DNA from: Phenylobacterium sp.
GTDB lineage: Bacteria > Pseudomonadota > Alphaproteobacteria > Caulobacterales > Caulobacteraceae
Direction of reading: 5' to 3'
Assembly: GCF_030697925.1 (NCBI RefSeq)
Contig: NZ_JAUYOJ010000200.1
Location: 1 to 59,010 of the forward strand
DNA length: 59,010 nucleotides
Below the pieces are notes generated by a model. That model made no database searches, was not told where the DNA came from, and was given only the letters and a program-made list of their open reading frames with translations. Position numbers and translations under genes: made by a program. Shown in pieces: positions 34,446 through 44,362 of the stretch (position 1 is its first letter; each line of letters starts with the position of its first letter).

Positions 34446-35060
34446 CTAAGCCGTGGGGCGGGCGCGGAAGCCTTGCGAGATCAAGCCGATATGGCGGTCC
34501 ATGACCGCGCTCATGGCCTGGGCGTCGGCCTCGTCCCAGGCCGCCAGGCGGTAGGTCCAGGCGTAGGAGGCCATCAGGGCGTCGATCACCACGTCCAGGT
34601 CGCAGGCCGGATCGACGTCGCCGCGGACCACGCCCTCGGCCAGGCAGTCGCGGACCACCTGGCGCAGGCGCAGATTGCGACCATAGGGGCGGCTGGCGGG
34701 GCTGAGCGTCCAGTTGTAGGCCGCCGCTATGTGGGCCAGGAACAGCCGGGTGCGGCGGGTTTCGAAGGCGTAGTGGATGGCGAAGAGCGAGCGCAGCCGG
34801 TCCGGCGTGGATCCGCGCAGGTGGGGCGCCACCCTGTCGAGCTCGGCATAGAGCGCGTCCAGCCGGTCGGCCATGACCTGGCTGAGGATGTCGCCCTTGG
34901 AAGAGAAGGTGGTGAAAACGCTCCCCACCGAGACCTCGGCGTGGCGGGCGATCTCACGGACGGTGGTCTCCTCGTAGCCGCGGCTCTCGAAGAGATCGCG
35001 CGCGGCGTCGAGGACGCGTTGCCGCGTCGCCTCCTTCTGGGATTTGCGTACCCCCGCCAT
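34446..35060 (-). CDS. TetR/AcrR family transcriptional regulator
   Basis: A 204-residue repressor with the N-terminal helix-turn-helix (ATRQRVLDAARDLFESRGYEETTVREIARHAEVSVGSVFTTFSSK, residues 9-54) and a helical ligand-binding domain. The ligand is unknown. It follows another TetR gene on the same strand with 135 nt between them. Operator-like palindromes elsewhere in the window are candidate targets, but no link is shown. Confidence 0.9.
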   Translation of the reverse strand: MAGVRKSQKEATRQRVLDAARDLFESRGYEETTVREIARHAEVSVGSVFTTFSSKGDILSQVMADRLDALYAELDRVAPHLRGSTPDRLRSLFAIHYAFETRRTRLFLAHIAAAYNWTLSPASRPYGRNLRLRQVVRDCLAEGVVRGDVDPACDLDVVIDALMASYAWTYRLAAWDEADAQAMSAVMDRHIGLISQGFRARPTA

Positions 35061-35195
35061 GTCCCCCCGTCCGCGGTGCGATCCGCGGCATTCCTATCCC
35101 TGGTTACGGAGCAGCCGCGACCGTGGGCGCGGTTCTCCTGCGTCTGCGACAGTTCGTCGCGGACCAGCCGCCCCCGCAGCCGATCCGTGACGGAT

Positions 35196-35849
35196 CTAGC
35201 CTCGCCGCGCGCCGGCCAGGACCACGCGGATCTGGTCCCTGGACTTGGCCTGCAGCGCCTCGAGACTCCAACCCTGGAAGATGGCCTCGGGATAGTTGGC
35301 GAGGTAGCAGTCGAACAGCATCTGCGTCCGCAGCTTGGCCTCGACTTCCTGAGACAACTCCCCGCGCTCGACGCCGAGGTTGAGCTGGTCGGTGATCAGC
35401 TCGTGAATGGCGTTCACCGGCGGCAGGGTGCGCAACTCTGGGCCCTGCTCGGGCAGCCAGGAGATGCTGAAGGCCGCCCGGGCCAGCGGCAGCTGGGTCT
35501 TGTAGAAGGCGTAGCCGGCCATGAAGAGACGCAGCAGGGCGTCCTCGACGGTGCGACCGCGGCTGCTCGCCTCGGCCATGGCCTCGGTCAGGGCTTCCAT
35601 GTCGCTGACCATGATCTCGCGGAACAGGTCCGACTTGTCGGTGAAGTTGGCGAACACCGCGCCGGTCGACATGCCCGCCTCGGCGGCGATGTCGCGGATG
35701 GTGGCGCCTTCATAGCCGGCTTCGGAGAACAGCCGCCGGGCGGCGGCCAGGACCTTGGCGCGGGTCTGTTGCTTGGCCAGGGCGCGGCGGGTCGGGACCC
35801 TGACCTCGGTCTCGCCGGTGGCTTCGATGGTGCTGGGGACGTGTTTCAT
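35196..35849 (-). CDS. TetR/AcrR family transcriptional regulator
   Basis: A 217-residue repressor. An N-terminal extension of about 28 residues precedes the helix-turn-helix (TRAKVLAAARRLFSEAGYEGATIRDIAAEAGMSTGAVFANFTDKSDL), and a helical regulatory domain follows. ATG 35849 overlaps the stop of the upstream 71-residue gene by ATGA, so the two are likely one transcription unit. The DNA-binding helix is similar to that of the TetR protein just downstream, but the ligand domains differ. Confidence 0.9.
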   Translation of the reverse strand: MKHVPSTIEATGETEVRVPTRRALAKQQTRAKVLAAARRLFSEAGYEGATIRDIAAEAGMSTGAVFANFTDKSDLFREIMVSDMEALTEAMAEASSRGRTVEDALLRLFMAGYAFYKTQLPLARAAFSISWLPEQGPELRTLPPVNAIHELITDQLNLGVERGELSQEVEAKLRTQMLFDCYLANYPEAIFQGWSLEALQAKSRDQIRVVLAGARRG

Positions 35850-36061
35850 CGCGCTTGCAGCCTCGCCAAGGCCGCTTCCGCGCGCATTTCGAACTCTACG
35901 CAATACTCTTCCACTACCTTCTCCAGCAGCTCAGCGTAGCGCTGCGCGAGCTTCCGCCCGTCACGGGAGGCGTCGCGCAGATCGACGATCAGCTGGCGGA
36001 CTTCCTCGTTGGCGTCGGCGCGATCCGGGTCGACCCGGAGAGCGGTGTCATTGGTCATCAT
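35846..36061 (-). CDS. small acidic helical protein of unknown function, linked to a TetR gene
   Basis: A 71-residue protein with no membrane segment. Residues 17-70 are predicted to be mostly helical with heptad-like spacing (EEVRQLIVDLRDASRDGRKLAQRYAELLEKVVEEYCVEFEMRAEAALARL), so a small coiled coil is likely. It starts at ATG 36061 or ATG 36058 and overlaps the TetR gene by ATGA, so translation is coupled. I do not recognise a family. It could be a partner or sensor for that regulator. Confidence 0.7.
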   Translation of the reverse strand: MMTNDTALRVDPDRADANEEVRQLIVDLRDASRDGRKLAQRYAELLEKVVEEYCVEFEMRAEAALARLQAR

Positions 36062-36376
36062 GACCGTGCGGTCCTCTTAGCCTCTCGCCGCGGCGCGTCC
36101 AAGCGAAGGCTTCAATCGATCATGTTCAGCGAACCCGTTCCGCGATACGAGTTTGAGAGGGATTTAGCGCCAAATGGCGAAGGTGGCTGTGTGGCGCAGC
36201 GTCGCAGAGCGGTGTTTTTCCAATGTTTCGGGGGCGCAACGTCGCGTCGACGACGTTGCCGGACTCCAATGCTCGTTGAGCATGCTCGCACAACGCTGTC
36301 GTGCGGAATGGAATTCCGGCGTCTCGGTGTCGTGTGGCCGACATATGGGCGCGATCGGGCGGCTTCTCGTCGCCGC
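36062..36376. other. 315-nt region with a strong inverted repeat and no convincing gene
   Basis: GCAACGTCG (36236-36244) and CGACGTTGC (36251-36259) are perfect 9-bp arms with a 6-nt centre. A 68-codon plus-strand frame (36174-36380) ends in CTAG shared with the mcd stop, and a 72-codon minus frame overlaps it; neither protein looks real. The base composition is less GC-rich than the neighbours and codon bias is absent. It may hold the promoter of the small-protein/TetR unit and a non-coding RNA or regulatory hairpin. Confidence 0.45.
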
Positions 36377-38017
36377 CTAGTTGGCGCCTTCCAGCAGCCG
36401 CCGGGCGATGACCTGGGCCTGGATCTCGCCGGCCCCCTCGAAGATGTTGAGGATGCGGGCGTCGGCCAGGATGCGACTGACCGGCTGCTCCATGGCGAAC
36501 CCGGTCCCGCCGTGGATCTGGACGGCGTTGTCGGCGCAGGCCCAGGCGACGCGGGCGGCGACCAGCTTGGCCATGCCGGCCTCCAGGTCGCAGCGGCGGC
36601 CCTCGTCCTTGGCCCGGGCCGCGAACCAGGCCAGCCGCCGGGCCCCCAGGATCTCGGCGGCCATCATGGCCAGCTTGTTGGCCACGCGGGGGAAGTCGGC
36701 GATCGGGCCGCCGAACTGCCGTCGCGCCAGGGCATAGTCCAGCGCCAGGTCCAGGGCCGACTGCGCCACGCCGATGGCCCGCGCCGCCGTCTGGATGCGG
36801 GCGCTCTCGAAGGTCGCCATCAGCTGGACGAAGCCCTGGCCTTCCTGGCCGCCCAGCAGGTTGGCGTGGGGCACGGAGAAGCCGTCAAAGGCGACCTCAT
36901 ATTCCTTCATGCCACGATAGCCGATCACCCCGATCTCGCCGCCGTCCATGCCGGGCGCCGGGAAGGGCGCTTCGACCGAGCCGCGCGGCTTCTCCGCGAG
37001 GAACATCGACAGGCCGCGGTGGTCCTTCGACGAGGGATCGGTGCGGACCAGCAGGGTCATCAGGTCGGCGCGGGCGGCGTGAGTGATCCAGGTCTTGGCG
37101 CCGGTCACCTTCCAATCGTCGCCCTCGCGGACGGCGCGGGTGCGCAGGGAGCCCAGGTCCGACCCCGCCTCCGGCTCAGTGAAGACGGCGGTGGGGATGA
37201 TCTCGCCCGAAACTATGCCCGGCAGGAAGCGGGCCTTCTGGTCGTCGGTCCCGTGGGCCAGGATCAGCTCGGCGGCGATCTCTGAACGGGTGCCGAGGGA
37301 ACCGGTCCCGATCCAGCCCCGCGACAGGGCCTCGGAGACCACGCACATAGCCACCTTGCCCATGCCCGCGCCGCCACGTTCCTCCGGAGCGGTCAGGCCG
37401 AACACGCCCAGCGCCGCCAGCTCCTCGATCAGGCTGAGCGGGATCAGCTCGTCGCGCAGATGCCAGCCGTGGGCGAAAGGAACGATCTTCTCCTCGGCGA
37501 AGGCGTGGAAGTGGTCGCGCACCTGCTCAAGGGTCGCGTCCAGGCCGCTGGCCTCCAGCGAGGGCCGGCCACGCGCCTCGTCCAGCAGCACGACGATCCG
37601 GTGGCGCACCGCCTGGGAAGCGCCGGGCCTAAGGCGTTCGATCAGCGGCTCCAGCGCCCGGGTCGAGACGCCGACATCGCCCGGCCGGAAGGTCTCGCCC
37701 TGGTTCATCGGCACGCCGCCGGCCAGCTGGCTCAGATATTCGAAGGCCAGGAGTTGGGCCGGCAGGGCCTCGGCGTCGCCGAACCGGCCCTCGCCCTGCA
37801 GGTGGTCGGCCCAGGCGGTGGTCTGGCGCAGGGTCTCGGCATAGGCCGCAGCCCAGGCCAGGCCGTGGGCAATATGCTGCTCGGCGTCGAGCGCGGTGCG
37901 GTCCAGGCGCCCGCCCGGGCTCACGCGGTCGGCCACCGCGGCCTTGGTCTCGGCCACGAAAAGTTCGGCCGCGCGGGCGGCCTCCGACAGCAGGGAGCTG
38001 AGGTCTGGCAGGATCAT
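36377..38017 (-). CDS. mcd: (2S)-methylsuccinyl-CoA dehydrogenase
   Basis: An FAD enzyme that oxidises (2S)-methylsuccinyl-CoA to mesaconyl-CoA in the ethylmalonyl-CoA pathway for acetyl-CoA assimilation. The 546-residue length, with an N-terminal extension of about 160 residues (AAELFVAETKAAVADRVSPGGRLD and so on) before a normal acyl-CoA dehydrogenase core, is the distinguishing feature of Mcd. The core has PTAVFTEPEAGSDLGSLRT, WKVTGAKTWITHAARAD, RRQFGGPIADFPRVANKLA and VQIHGGTGFAMEQPVSRI. Electrons would go to ETF (etfAB lie 4 kb away). The family assignment rests on this architecture. Confidence 0.88.
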   Translation of the reverse strand: MILPDLSSLLSEAARAAELFVAETKAAVADRVSPGGRLDRTALDAEQHIAHGLAWAAAYAETLRQTTAWADHLQGEGRFGDAEALPAQLLAFEYLSQLAGGVPMNQGETFRPGDVGVSTRALEPLIERLRPGASQAVRHRIVVLLDEARGRPSLEASGLDATLEQVRDHFHAFAEEKIVPFAHGWHLRDELIPLSLIEELAALGVFGLTAPEERGGAGMGKVAMCVVSEALSRGWIGTGSLGTRSEIAAELILAHGTDDQKARFLPGIVSGEIIPTAVFTEPEAGSDLGSLRTRAVREGDDWKVTGAKTWITHAARADLMTLLVRTDPSSKDHRGLSMFLAEKPRGSVEAPFPAPGMDGGEIGVIGYRGMKEYEVAFDGFSVPHANLLGGQEGQGFVQLMATFESARIQTAARAIGVAQSALDLALDYALARRQFGGPIADFPRVANKLAMMAAEILGARRLAWFAARAKDEGRRCDLEAGMAKLVAARVAWACADNAVQIHGGTGFAMEQPVSRILADARILNIFEGAGEIQAQVIARRLLEGAN

Positions 38018-38095
38018 CGGCGGCGACTATAGGCGAAGCTTGTCGTGGGTCACGTGCGCCGCTACTCCCAGCCTAACGCCACGGGAGGCAACCCA

Positions 38096-38725
38096 ATGCT
38101 CGTCGTCCATCACCTCAACGACTCGCGCTCGCAGCGCATCCTCTGGCTACTGGAGGAGCTTGGGACCCCCTACGAGATAAAAAATTACAAGCGCGACGCC
38201 ACCACCCGCCTGGCCCCGCCGGAGCTGAAGGCCGTCCATCCGCTCGGCAAGTCGCCGGTGGTGACCGAGGGCGACGCCACCGTCATCGAGTCGGGGGCGA
38301 TCATCGACTATATCATTCGCCACCATGGCGGCGGCAAGCTGGCCCCGGCCGCGGGTTCCAAGGACTACGACGTCTACCAGCAGTGGCTGCACTATGCCGA
38401 GGGCTCGGCCATGCTGCCGCTGATGCTGTTCATGTATGTCGGCCGCCTGGGCGAGGCCGGCGGGCCGCTGCATCCGCGCATCGAGAGCGAGATCGCCAAT
38501 CATCTGGGCTATGTGGAGGGCGCGCTCGCCGGCCGCGACTGGCTGATGGGCGAGTTCAGCGCCGCCGACATCCAGATGAGCTTCGTGGGCGAGGTCACCG
38601 GCGCCTTCGGCCGCTACGGCGCCTATCCGAACATCGCCGCCTGGGTGAAGCGCTTCCAGGACCGTCCCGCCTATCGCAAGGCCCTTGAAAAGGGCGGCCC
38701 CTACAACATGGGCCCGAAGGACTAG
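38096..38725 (+). CDS. glutathione S-transferase family protein
   Basis: A 209-residue GST-fold protein. The thioredoxin-like N-terminal domain begins MLVVHHLNDSRSQRILWLLEELGTPYEI, with Ser10 or Ser12 the likely residue touching the glutathione thiol. VHPLGKSPVVTEGDATVIESGAIIDYI is the glutathione-binding segment (cis-Pro and ESGAI). The helical C-terminal half has FSAADIQMSFVGEV. GGGAGG at 38083-38088 fixes ATG 38096. The substrate is unknown. The stop is followed by a palindromic repeat. Confidence 0.92.
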   Translation: MLVVHHLNDSRSQRILWLLEELGTPYEIKNYKRDATTRLAPPELKAVHPLGKSPVVTEGDATVIESGAIIDYIIRHHGGGKLAPAAGSKDYDVYQQWLHYAEGSAMLPLMLFMYVGRLGEAGGPLHPRIESEIANHLGYVEGALAGRDWLMGEFSAADIQMSFVGEVTGAFGRYGAYPNIAAWVKRFQDRPAYRKALEKGGPYNMGPKD

Positions 38726-38772
38726 GCGACCGGCCTCGGGGAGACATCTCGCCACGAGGACCGCTTTCAATC

Positions 38773-38805
38773 TCCTCCTCTCCACCCGTCTTCGGGGGGA
38801 GAGGA
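38773..38805 (+). repeat. dispersed palindromic repeat, copy 3
   Basis: TCCTCCTCTCCACCCGTC followed by a TTCGGGGGGAGAGGAA arm gives the same hairpin as copies at 8423-8455 and (inverted) 16963-16996. It again lies between two convergent genes, here the GST gene and an alpha/beta hydrolase gene. Confidence 0.78.
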
Positions 38806-38827
38806 AGAAGCTCGCGAGCCTAGGCCG

Positions 38828-39610
38828 TCACCGCGCCCAGGGGTCGTCCAGCAGGCCGTCGATGAAGTCGAACACCGCGGCCTTGGTGAGGGCGTGCGGA
38901 ATGGCCGAGAAGTGGTCGCAGCCTGGAACCACGACCCCGTGGCCATGGGCGAAGGCCCGGGCCAGTTGCTCCGGGTCGCCGTTGGTCTCCCGCTGGCCAG
39001 CCACCGCCAGCACAGGCATCGGCAGGGTCGCGAACCCCGCCACGTCCAGGGGCGGGTTCGTCGCCTGGGTGAAGGCGGCCAGCGCCTGGCGGTCCTCGCC
39101 CTGCTCGTCGGCGAACTGGCGGAAGCTCTTCAGGAACGGCTCGGTGATGGTCTCCGGATCCTCGGCCAGCATGGCGGCGACCATCAGTTCGGTGCGCTCC
39201 CCCATCCGCTCAGTCAGCAGCTTGTCGCCGACGCCGCCAAGGATGAGGTTCGAGAATCGTTCGGGCGCGGCCAGGGCGGCGGCGGCGGCGGTGCGCGCGC
39301 CCATGGAATAGCCGAACAGGTCGACGCGGTTGATTCCCAGGTGGTCGATCAGCTCCACCACGTCGCGGGCCAGGTTCTCGCGCAGATAGGCGGCGGGGTC
39401 GTGCGACTTGCCGCTTTGCCCGTGTCCGCGCTGGTCCAGGGCGATCACGCGAAAGCGCCGCCGCTCGAGCGCCGCGTACCAACCGGTGCGTTTCCAACCC
39501 TCGTTTCGGTTCGACGCGAAGCCGTGAATCAGCAGGATCGCCCGCTCGTAATCAAGCGGAGCAATATCGTCATAGGCGAGTTCGAAACCGTTGGTTGTGG
39601 TGAAGTCCAT
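38828..39610 (-). CDS. alpha/beta fold hydrolase
   Basis: A 260-residue serine hydrolase. ILLIHGFASNR holds the oxyanion-hole HG, IALDQRGHGQSGKS follows, the nucleophile elbow is GYSMGA with Ser102, and the catalytic His is in GCDHFSAIPH near the C-terminus. Substrates may be esters or lactones and cannot be told from sequence. ATG 39610 (MDFTTTNGFELAYDD) is chosen. The longer frame would extend through the divergent promoter region. Confidence 0.87.
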   Translation of the reverse strand: MDFTTTNGFELAYDDIAPLDYERAILLIHGFASNRNEGWKRTGWYAALERRRFRVIALDQRGHGQSGKSHDPAAYLRENLARDVVELIDHLGINRVDLFGYSMGARTAAAAALAAPERFSNLILGGVGDKLLTERMGERTELMVAAMLAEDPETITEPFLKSFRQFADEQGEDRQALAAFTQATNPPLDVAGFATLPMPVLAVAGQRETNGDPEQLARAFAHGHGVVVPGCDHFSAIPHALTKAAVFDFIDGLLDDPWAR

Positions 39611-39686
39611 GATTTTCTTAAGAGATCGGTGAGGAAAACGCAGGTATTTCAGAAAGGAGTGCGACGAATAGACACGCGGAGCAAAA

Positions 39687-40694
39687 ATGGACGCCCAAGG
39701 GTCGGCAAAGACGATCATCGCGACGATGAATCGTATCGACCGGGCGACCAAGAAAGCCTTGCGCGAGCGCCAACGCAAGGAGCGAGCGACCACACGCCGC
39801 TCCACCGCCCCCGAAATGGCCGCCCGCTATGACGCGCTGTTCGAGACCCTGACCCGCATCCACTGCGTGAAGTACGAGCGGCTGGACTGGAACGACATCG
39901 CCGGCGCCGGCATGGTCGAGCCCGCCGTCCGCGCCAATGCGCTTGAGCAGAAGGCGCGCCGCGCGCTGGCCAACTATCAGCCCGGCCTGATCGACGGTCT
40001 GTTCGGCCTGGGCCAGGACCGCCGCCGCGCCCTGGCCGAAAAGGTGCTGGAAGCCGCCAAGAAGGACGCCGAGATCTATGCGCGGGCCAAGCGGGCCGCC
40101 GACGTCCACAATCTCGACGTCAGCCTCGCCGCCGGCGTGCTGGCCCTCGACATCTCCGCCATCGAACAGTCGCTGAAGGCCCACGTGCCGGCCGCAGAGC
40201 TGGCGCCGGTGCTGGAGGGGCTTGGGGTCCACATGCCCTCGCCCGGCAGGCTGGTGGTCTATCTGGACGCCCTGGAATTCGACGCCATTCCCGACGAGGC
40301 CGTCGAGCTCGACGAGGGCGGTCGCAGCGCCTATGTCGCCCTGCCGCCCGAGATGCGCCAGGAGATGCACTTGGCCTGCGTCTGCTCCGCCACCCTGCGG
40401 GTCGCGGCCGAGATCATGACCGTGGTGCCGCTGGACGTGATCGACGTGGTCGCCCGCTGCTTCCTGCCCACCACGCGCGGGGACGTCGAACAGCAGCCCG
40501 TCGTCCATGTAAAGGTCCCGCACCAGGCGCTGAAGGCGATGGACCTGCGCCGCCTGGAGCCGGTCTCGACGATCACCGCCCTGGGCGGTCGCATCGACTG
40601 GGAGTCCGATCGCGGCTTCGCGCCGATCCGCATCGACGACCTGAAGCTGACCGCCCCCAAACCGCCCCAGGCCTCGCAGACCGCGGCGGCCTGA
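39687..40694 (+). CDS. protein of unknown function with basic helical N-terminus
   Basis: A 335-residue soluble protein. Residues 14-50 are strongly basic and helical (RIDRATKKALRERQRKERATTRRS). Residues 70-150 are helical and contain GLIDGLFGLGQDRRRALAEKVLEAAKKDAE. The second half is a mixed domain with GRLVVYLDALEFDAIPDE and VVARCFLPTTRGDVEQQPVVHVKVPHQALKAMDLRRLEPVSTI. I do not recognise a family. No signal peptide or membrane segment is seen. It stands alone, divergent from the hydrolase gene and almost touching the convergent exporter gene. Confidence 0.75.
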   Translation: MDAQGSAKTIIATMNRIDRATKKALRERQRKERATTRRSTAPEMAARYDALFETLTRIHCVKYERLDWNDIAGAGMVEPAVRANALEQKARRALANYQPGLIDGLFGLGQDRRRALAEKVLEAAKKDAEIYARAKRAADVHNLDVSLAAGVLALDISAIEQSLKAHVPAAELAPVLEGLGVHMPSPGRLVVYLDALEFDAIPDEAVELDEGGRSAYVALPPEMRQEMHLACVCSATLRVAAEIMTVVPLDVIDVVARCFLPTTRGDVEQQPVVHVKVPHQALKAMDLRRLEPVSTITALGGRIDWESDRGFAPIRIDDLKLTAPKPPQASQTAAA

Positions 40695-40696
40695 GT

Positions 40697-41584
40697 TCAG
40701 GTCGGCGGAGCCTCGGCCACGGCGGAGTGGCCGGCGCTTGACCAGGCGGCCCCGGCGGCCGCTGCGACCACCGCCGTCACGCCGCCGATCTGCGCGACGT
40801 CGAGCCGCTCCTGCAGCAGGAAGAGCCCCGACAGCACGCCGAAGGCCGGCTCCAGGCTGGTGAACACCGCGAAGGTCCGCGCGGGCATGCGCGGCATGGC
40901 ATAGAGCTCCAGCGAGAACGGCACCGCGGTGGACATCAGCGCCACCAGCAGGGCCATGGGGATCAGCGCCGGGGACAGCAGCTCCGCCCCGGCCTCATGC
41001 ACCCCGACCGGGAGCACCAGAAGGGCCGCGATGGCGACCGATAGGGCCGCGGTCGAGCGCCCGAAAGCCACGCTCGCCACCCGACCGCAGAGGATGTAGG
41101 TCGCCCAAGCCGCCGCCGCCACGAGCGCCCAGCCGATCCCGACCAGGTCAAGCGCCGCGCCCGGCGCCCCCATCCCGACCAGCAGCCAGACCCCCGCAGC
41201 CGCCAGGATAGCCCAGGCAAGGTCGCTCCACCGCCGCGATCCGAACACAGCGACGCCCAGCGGACCCAGGAACTGCAGGGCGATAGCTAGGCCCAGAGGC
41301 AGGCGCTCGATCGCCATGTAGAAGGCCAGGATGACCACAGCCACGGACACGCCAAGCCCCAGCAGGGGAAGCAGGGGCGCCGAGGCGGGCCAGGCGCGCC
41401 ATGGCCGCGCGATGGCCAGCAGCATCACCGCCCCGAGCCCCAGTCGCAGGGTTGCCGCGCCTTCGGGTCCGATCGCCGGAAACAGGGACTTCGCGAAGGC
41501 GGCCCCGACCTGGAACGCCGCCATGGCCGCCACCGTGGCCAGCAGCGGCAGGACGACGCCGGCCGGCCATTCTTTGCGATTCAC
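40697..41584 (-). CDS. EamA-family exporter, RhtA-like
   Basis: An inner-membrane protein of 295 residues with ten hydrophobic segments arranged as two EamA repeats. Early segments (MAAFQVGAAFAKSLFPAIGPEGAATLRLGLGAVMLL) closely resemble E. coli RhtA, an exporter of homoserine and threonine. The later FSLELYAMPRMPARTFAVFTSLEPAFGVLSGLFLLQERL is the second repeat signature. The cargo is probably an amino acid or related metabolite. GTG 41584 (MNRKEWPAG) is preferred over the TTG at 41596, since GGGGGG lies just before it. Confidence 0.85.
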   Translation of the reverse strand: MNRKEWPAGVVLPLLATVAAMAAFQVGAAFAKSLFPAIGPEGAATLRLGLGAVMLLAIARPWRAWPASAPLLPLLGLGVSVAVVILAFYMAIERLPLGLAIALQFLGPLGVAVFGSRRWSDLAWAILAAAGVWLLVGMGAPGAALDLVGIGWALVAAAAWATYILCGRVASVAFGRSTAALSVAIAALLVLPVGVHEAGAELLSPALIPMALLVALMSTAVPFSLELYAMPRMPARTFAVFTSLEPAFGVLSGLFLLQERLDVAQIGGVTAVVAAAAGAAWSSAGHSAVAEAPPT

Positions 41585-41635
41585 CAGACCCCCCAAGCCC
41601 GCGTCATCATTCCGGAAATGGCCGCTGGCCGAGGC

Positions 41636-42742
41636 CTAGCTGCGCCACCGCAGGGTGGCGGCTTCCACGGGATTGACGAACCCCCGAGCCTCCTTGCGGC
41701 TCAGCGACCATTCCCGCTTGAGCTGCTGGTACCACTTGGCCTGGCGGTCGGCGTCGTCGACCCACAGCAGGGCGGGATCGTAGCGCAGGCCTTCGTTCTG
41801 CAGGTTCACCATATCCCCGTCCTGGCGCAGGAAGGCCCGTGCGCCGGCGGCGATGAACGGCTTCAGGAACAGGAAGGCCGGGTGATCGGACCAGACGATC
41901 TGGGTGATCTTGGTCTTCGTCTCGGACACCGGAGTCAGACAGGTGAGCGACAGCACCTGGCGCGCGCCGACGGTGACATGCTCCCAGCGCAGCCCGGGAA
42001 TGCGGAAGACAATCTCGGTCAGGGGTTCGCCGCCCAGGATGGCGTAGGCGCGGCTGTTCTTCGACGGTTGATGGCGGACCATTGCGAAGCCCTGCTCGCG
42101 CGGCTCGAATTTCTTGGCCTTTTCGTGCTGGCTCTTGGCCGAGCGCCACCACCACTGCTGATGCACATAGGGGCCGTGGGCTGGGTCCATCAGCCCGACG
42201 ACAGCATGGTCGATATGGGCGTCGAACACCATGCGGTCGACCAGCTTGGGCCCGCCGCCGACCACGCCCGGGAAGGCCGGTGGTGGCTCGGTGGGTTCGC
42301 CCGCAAAGCGCGGATCGGAACTCACCCAGATGAAGACCAGGCCCTGGCTCTCGGCGGCCGGATAGCGCCGCACGCGGACCCGGCTGACATCCATCGCCTG
42401 GTCATCGACCAGCGAGGGGATGGCCGCGCAGGCCCCGTCGGTGCGGAACCGCCAGCCGTGATAGGGGCACTCGACGCTGGGGCTCCCGTCGGCCTCCTCG
42501 GTCAGCCTGCCGGCCGACAGCGGCGCGGCGCGGTGCGGGCAGATGTCCCGCAGGGCATAGACCTTCCCGGCCCGGTCGCGGCCCAGCAGCACCGGCTCGC
42601 CCAGCAGCTCGTAGCGCTGCAGCTTGCCGGGCTTGAGATCGCTGGAGAGGGCGGCGAAATACCAGATGTCGTGCAGGAACCCGCGGCCGAACTTGGCGTC
42701 GGCGGCGGGCGCACGGGCTTGCTTGGACGCGTCGTCGGCCAT
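41636..42742 (-). CDS. Rieske non-heme iron oxygenase, alpha subunit-like
   Basis: A 368-residue oxygenase component. The Rieske 2Fe-2S cluster ligands are in CPHRAAPL (Cys68, His70) and CPYHGW (Cys92, His95). The catalytic domain has a mononuclear iron motif in DAHIDHAVVGLMDPAHGPYVHQ, where two His and an Asp could bind iron. Enzymes of this type hydroxylate or demethylate aromatic or steroid-like compounds and need a separate reductase, which is not encoded nearby. The substrate is unknown. It is downstream of the GH13 gene on the same strand. Confidence 0.88.
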   Translation of the reverse strand: MADDASKQARAPAADAKFGRGFLHDIWYFAALSSDLKPGKLQRYELLGEPVLLGRDRAGKVYALRDICPHRAAPLSAGRLTEEADGSPSVECPYHGWRFRTDGACAAIPSLVDDQAMDVSRVRVRRYPAAESQGLVFIWVSSDPRFAGEPTEPPPAFPGVVGGGPKLVDRMVFDAHIDHAVVGLMDPAHGPYVHQQWWWRSAKSQHEKAKKFEPREQGFAMVRHQPSKNSRAYAILGGEPLTEIVFRIPGLRWEHVTVGARQVLSLTCLTPVSETKTKITQIVWSDHPAFLFLKPFIAAGARAFLRQDGDMVNLQNEGLRYDPALLWVDDADRQAKWYQQLKREWSLSRKEARGFVNPVEAATLRWRS

Positions 42743-42759
42743 GAGCCCTCTTTAGCGCG

Positions 42760-44361
<1,602 letters not shown>

Positions 44362-44362
44362 G

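Noticed and set aside
35182..35196. GATCCGT-G-ACGGATC palindrome next to the stop of the second TetR gene
   Set aside because: It is short, has a 1-nt centre and no T tract, and is at a coding end rather than a promoter, so neither terminator nor operator can be supported.
36174..36380. 68-codon plus-strand frame ending in CTAG shared with the mcd stop
   Set aside because: The stop overlap fits the local pattern, but the protein has no recognisable feature or codon bias, and no ribosome-binding site is seen. It is kept only as part of the intergenic entry.
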